The notes under the pieces: generated by a model | What the model saw: only the letters and a program-made list of their open reading frames with translations | Database searches by the model: none | Told to the model about the DNA's origin: nothing | Position numbers and translations under genes: made by a program | Part shown: one piece after another, positions 21,301-23,526 of the stretch | How the letters are laid out: each line of letters opens with the position of its first letter | Numbering within the stretch: the first letter of the stretch is position 1 | NCBI GenBank assembly: GCA_000708835.1 | Contig: DF237063.1 | Span: 166,033-189,558 of the forward strand | Length of the DNA: 23,526 bases | DNA from: Klebsormidium nitens | Taxonomy: Eukaryota > Streptophyta > Klebsormidiophyceae > Klebsormidiales > Klebsormidiaceae | Reading direction: 5' to 3'

Positions 21301-23526
21301 GTTGACCGAGTACTTGGACGAGTACCTGGCCGTCATGAACGGGCATTTAATGCCACACGTGTTCCGGCGCATGCTCGAGTTCCTGTGGGCTGCTCTCGTG
21401 GACTCCATGGAGGAGATGGCGCTGCACGCGGATGACGAGCAGCCGCCGCTGACGCGCCACCAGAAGGACCTCCTGGAACAGGTGAGTTTAGAGCTTTAAA
21501 TTTGTGGAAGTCGGGCTTTGTGGGTTTTGAGATCTCAGGATTTCGAGCACTTTGAAGGGCGTTAAGGACACGGTTCCGTGCCGGGGTAATCGAAAGTCCT
21601 TGAAGAATGAAGCGTCACCACCAGAAGGACCTCCTGAAACAGGTGGGTCTAGACCTTTAGGGTTTGTGGAACTCAGGCTTTGTAGGGTTTGAGAGTGAAG
21701 GCGTCAATGACACAAGTCCATGCCAGATAGTCGCAATGCTCGAAGAATGGAGCTTTAAGGAGTAGCTGCCATTGTGCGCAACAAAAAGGACCTGCTCGAA
21801 CAGGTGCGCACACGCACAACAGCCGGGCTTCTAACTGAAATTCAAGTGGTCGGCTTGAAGTCTCTTCATTTGTCTTGGCGTATTGATATATAAGCGCCCC
21901 GCCCATCTCATAAGCTATCTCCTGCTCTCAGGGCCTGGACGTCCTGAGCGACTACTTCCACGGCGACGGCGCTGGCCTCCCCACCGAGACGATGCAGTCT
22001 TCGACCAAAAGGCTGCGACGCATTCTGACGCTCTTCAATGCATCCACGCGCGAGCTGGCGGGGCTTTATTGGCGCGCGTGGGAGCGCAGGCAGCGGGGTG
22101 CGGTCACAATCAAGGGGGCACCAGGGGGATCCCCCACTGAGGGAAGCGAGGAGGCACAACAGAACGAGCAGGTGAGTCGGTTAGCGCGGGGTTCTGGAGA
22201 GATTCGATCACTGCCGTGTTATCGCCGCGAAAAGTCTGGGTATTGCTTTGAATTGTTGAAAGGTGTTCAGGTGTATCGATCGGGTTCAATGGAGAATATG
22301 GCATCATCAGAATTCAAACGTGTCCACAGCGGCCATGTCAAGGAACCTCAGAGAGTTGTTGCTAGGCTTGGTTTCTATCATGACATGGAGAGCCCAAGAG
22401 CGGCTATTTGCTGACTGGAACGAGTCCCCAGACGTTCCTCATGTGTAGGACGACCAGCTTCGACCCCGCCTCTCCTGCAGAGTATGCACTGAGGGCCGGA
22501 TGCTTCTTTCACAAACCGAGTCCACATTCGGGATATCGATTACTCCTCTAGGTCGCCGTTTCAGCCCAATACACTCGTCATGTCTGGCGTGCGTTTCCCC
22601 TCTTTCCAACCTTCCCACTTCGCTGTCGTGTTCAGCAAGTACTTCCACGCCCGATGAAACTCCCTCAGCTGACTTCTTAACCCCTGGTTTTGATTCTCAG
22701 GAGAAAAAGTTCAGAGTATTCTAGGCCGGGATACAAAAACCGTCTCAAAAGCGACCCTCCAAAATGTCATAAGTCTCAAAACACCTAGAAACCTGAATCA
22801 AACTCCTTCTCCAGGACGCCAACCCCGAGCTGACATTTGCCACGAGGCGGATGCGGGTAGGAGCTGCTTACGAGATCGGATTCGTTTGCACCCGTTTTTT
22901 TATGCACTTCAGCAGTGGAGGTGGAATCGTCTTTGGTGTAGGAAAGAAAACGGAAATGAAGTATGGAAAAGCAAGAATTGCGACTTGGTCTTCTCCTCAG
23001 GATTCCGGCCCCGAGCTAATATTTGGCCACGAGGCAGACGGCGGCGAGGAGCTGCTGTCGGTGCTGGATTACATGGCGCTACTCAAGCAGCGGCCGCACG
23101 ACCAGGAGGCCTCCGAGCTGGTCATGATGCAGCAGCAGGCCGCCGGGAGCTACACCGTGCAGGTGGGCACTTTGATGAACATGTGAAAACACCCATAATT
23201 TAGCAGGCTGCCGGCAGATACGGTATACTGTACAGGTGGGCACTTTGAAGGTCTGTTTGGCTGTTTGGGGATCCTCATGCAGCAGCAGGCCGCCGGGAGC
23301 TACACTGTGCAGGTGGGCACTCTGATGAACATGTGAATACCCTCATGCTGCTCAAGCGTGGAAGGAAAGGCTCCAACGATTTAAGTCGACACTTTGGTGC
23401 ATCTATGGGCTCCTCAGATCTGAAGATCTCGTGCAGAACCCCTCTTATCTTCACACCTGCTGACGGATTTGTTCGATGTGATCTCGGTGCATCTATGGGC
23501 TCCTCAGATCTGAAGATCTCGTGCAG
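12321..23526 (+). CDS. UNC13/Munc13-family protein with C2-like and MUN domains, 3' end outside window
   Basis: Munc13 proteins tether vesicles and prime SNAREs at the plasma membrane; plants have the related PATROL1/DUF810 family. Exons: 12321-12795, 13306-14085, 14456-14698, 15334-15497, 16439-16645, 17171-17236, 17907-18046, 18505-18590, 18873-19138, 20420-20782, 21224-21481, 21932-22171 and 23001-23162. They total 1,150 codons with matching phases throughout. An in-frame TGA at 12300 precedes the start. A C2-like region spans about 208-370. MHD1-like sequence begins near 716 (STSVVDLFCLLEQ) and runs to the LNNLSMTRKLQKEL helix at 810. MHD2 carries LDVLSDYFHGDGAGL at about 1018. An acidic insert (DEDDD...DSDSED) lies in exon 10. 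The assembled exons cover only the N-terminal and MUN part; at least one more exon must follow, perhaps with a second C2. Intron 4 has a GC donor. Several introns are filled with copies of exon edges. Family is firm; membership (UNC13, BAIAP3 or DUF810 branch) is open. Confidence 0.88.
14651..15050 (+). repeat. Threefold 172-174-bp repeat of exon 3 end plus donor
   Basis: The last ~48 bases of exon 3 and its donor (GTGAGG at 14699) recur downstream in intron 3 with donors at 14871 and 15045. The second copy is close and still encodes LDENMIQNIIVR against KDENMMQSIIVK in the exon. The third is degraded but keeps GCTGACCAAGG and GAGGTGAGG. The spacing of 172 and 174 bases implies successive tandem duplication across the exon-intron border. 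Confidence 0.8.
15443..15702 (+). repeat. Copy of exon 4 end plus GC donor inside intron 4
   Basis: Bases 15443-15504 (end of exon 4 and its donor) are copied at 15648-15702, sharing GACCCCGACCC, GAGCAAGCTCGAGCTGC-like sequence and ACCGAGGC. The copy has lost about seven bases before the donor and is out of frame. Offset is about 205 bases at one end and 198 at the other. Confidence 0.8.
15498..16438 (+). other. Putative GC-AG intron 4 of the UNC13-family gene
   Basis: Exon 4 ends GACTGGACCGAG and is followed by GCAAGT, which is the classic GC-donor sequence. The acceptor TTGCAG ends at 16438. The join is phase 0 and continues a plausible MUN-type helical sequence (ADWTE to TAMQRAF). No nearby GT gives a frame-preserving alternative. 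Confidence 0.75.
16054..16485 (+). repeat. Copies of exon 5 start in intron 4
   Basis: The true exon 5 start (CAG then ACTGCGATGCA at 16439) is echoed at 16300 (close copy with CAG acceptor, encoding TAMQRAFAHFLFG against TAMQRAFARILFG), at 16161 (diverged, no acceptor) and at 16054 (short, with CAG). Spacings between equivalent bases are 103, 143 and 136. Confidence 0.75.
17687..17878 (+). repeat. Four-copy 48-bp minisatellite in intron 6
   Basis: The motif CATACATYTGCAAGTCAGCC recurs at 17687, 17735, 17783 and 17831 (last copy CATCCATC), an exact 48-bp period. Copies two to four contain GGAC behind CAGCC or TAGCA, faintly like the exon 7 acceptor (GCAGGACC at 17903), so it may also derive from an exon edge, but that link is weak. 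Confidence 0.85.
19574..20465 (+). repeat. Eleven-copy array of exon 10 start with acceptor sites in intron 9
   Basis: The exon 10 start CTGAACAACCTGAGCATGAC begins at 20420 and is preceded by ten copies starting at 19574, 19675, 19740, 19805, 19984, 20050, 20135, 20204, 20289 and 20355. All except 19740 keep CAG immediately before, usually behind a C/T-rich tract. Spacings are 101, 65, 65, 179, 66, 85, 69, 85, 66 and 65. Two unit types alternate near the end: a long one of 85 bp with AGAAGGAGCTCC, and a short one of 65-69 bp with GCGTACTCCA and CGTATT. This gives a higher-order unit of about 151-154 bp. Confidence 0.92.
21187..21208. promoter_or_regulatory. Two CRE-like TGACGTCA palindromes within intron 10
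   Basis: TGACGTCA occurs at about 21183-21190 and again at 21198-21205, just before the exon 11 acceptor. It is the core of bZIP sites, but its place next to a splice site in an intron makes a transcriptional role doubtful. The two copies with flanks may simply be a small duplication. Confidence 0.2.
21461..21931 (+). repeat. Three-copy 161-bp tandem repeat spanning exon 11 donor
   Basis: The end of exon 11 (CAGAAGGACCTCCTGGAACAG) and the first part of intron 11 are repeated with an exact 161-bp period. Donors fall at 21482 (GTGAGT), 21643 (GTGGGT) and 21804 (GTGCGC). Similarity between units one and two runs on for most of the period (for example TTTGTGGAA and GGCTTTGT). Unit three is more diverged. 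Confidence 0.9.
22811..23050 (+). repeat. Copy of exon 13 start in intron 12
   Basis: CTCCAG then GACGCCAACCCCGAGCTGACATT at 22815 mirrors the true exon 13 start GATTCCGGCCCCGAGCTAATATT at 23001, an offset of 186. The copy keeps the pyrimidine tract and CAG but loses one base in the coding part (TTTGCCACGAGG against TTTGGCCACGAGG), so its frame breaks. Confidence 0.8.
23127..23337 (+). repeat. Three copies of exon 13 end plus donor
   Basis: Bases 23127-23187 recur almost unchanged at 23277-23337 (offset 150). A diverged copy lies between them (23202-23249). Donor-like CAGGTGGGCAC falls at 23163, 23236 and 23313. The outer copies differ at only about three positions, so this duplication is recent. 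Confidence 0.88.
23396..23526. repeat. Identical 41-bp duplication at the window edge
   Basis: Bases 23396-23436 and 23486-23526 are identical, 90 bases apart. Each contains AGATCTGAAGATCT and ends GTGCAG, an acceptor-like end. The second copy stops exactly at the window end, so it could be another exon-edge duplication or an assembly boundary within a repeat. Confidence 0.85.

Overview
The window is nuclear DNA of a photosynthetic eukaryote. Four protein genes can be assembled, and three of them are split by short GT-AG introns with GC-rich exons. One gene encodes a plastid-targeted DUF1118/RIQ thylakoid protein, a family restricted to green plants and algae. The compact genes, long untranslated or intergenic stretches and the gene mix suggest a green alga, possibly a streptophyte of the Klebsormidium type. 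That placement is inference from content, not a database match.

Layout. Bases 1-639 are upstream sequence. Bases 640-6118 (+) hold a nine-exon gene for BRF1, the TFIIB-related subunit of the RNA polymerase III factor TFIIIB. Bases 6119-7102 are a gene-free tail-to-tail gap. Bases 7103-7774 (-) hold an intronless NEDD8-specific cysteine protease (DEN1/SENP8 type). Bases 7775-9200 are non-coding as far as I can see. Bases 9201-11588 (-) hold a two-exon RIQ-type gene with a 1.8-kb intron. Bases 11589-12320 are a divergent, shared upstream region. From 12321 (+) to the window edge runs a large UNC13/Munc13-family gene (C2-like region plus MUN domain, MHD1 and MHD2). I could assemble thirteen exons (1,150 codons, reading frame intact across all junctions), and the 3' end lies outside the window.

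The most unusual feature is in the introns of the UNC13-family gene. In introns 3, 4, 9, 11, 12 and 13 the edge of the neighbouring exon, together with its splice signal, is repeated in the intron as diverged tandem copies. Intron 9 carries ten upstream copies of the start of exon 10; nine still have a CAG acceptor, and most sit behind a pyrimidine tract. Intron 11 carries two downstream copies of the end of exon 11 at an exact 161-bp period. The copies lie downstream of true donors or upstream of true acceptors, so they enlarge the introns and leave ladders of decoy splice sites. The decoys I translated run into stop codons. I saw nothing comparable in the introns of the BRF1 or RIQ genes. 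Two introns (one in BRF1, one in the UNC13-family gene) appear to use GC instead of GT donors.

The four genes belong to unrelated processes (Pol III transcription, NEDD8 processing, thylakoid organisation, vesicle tethering or priming) and show no sign of working as a cluster.
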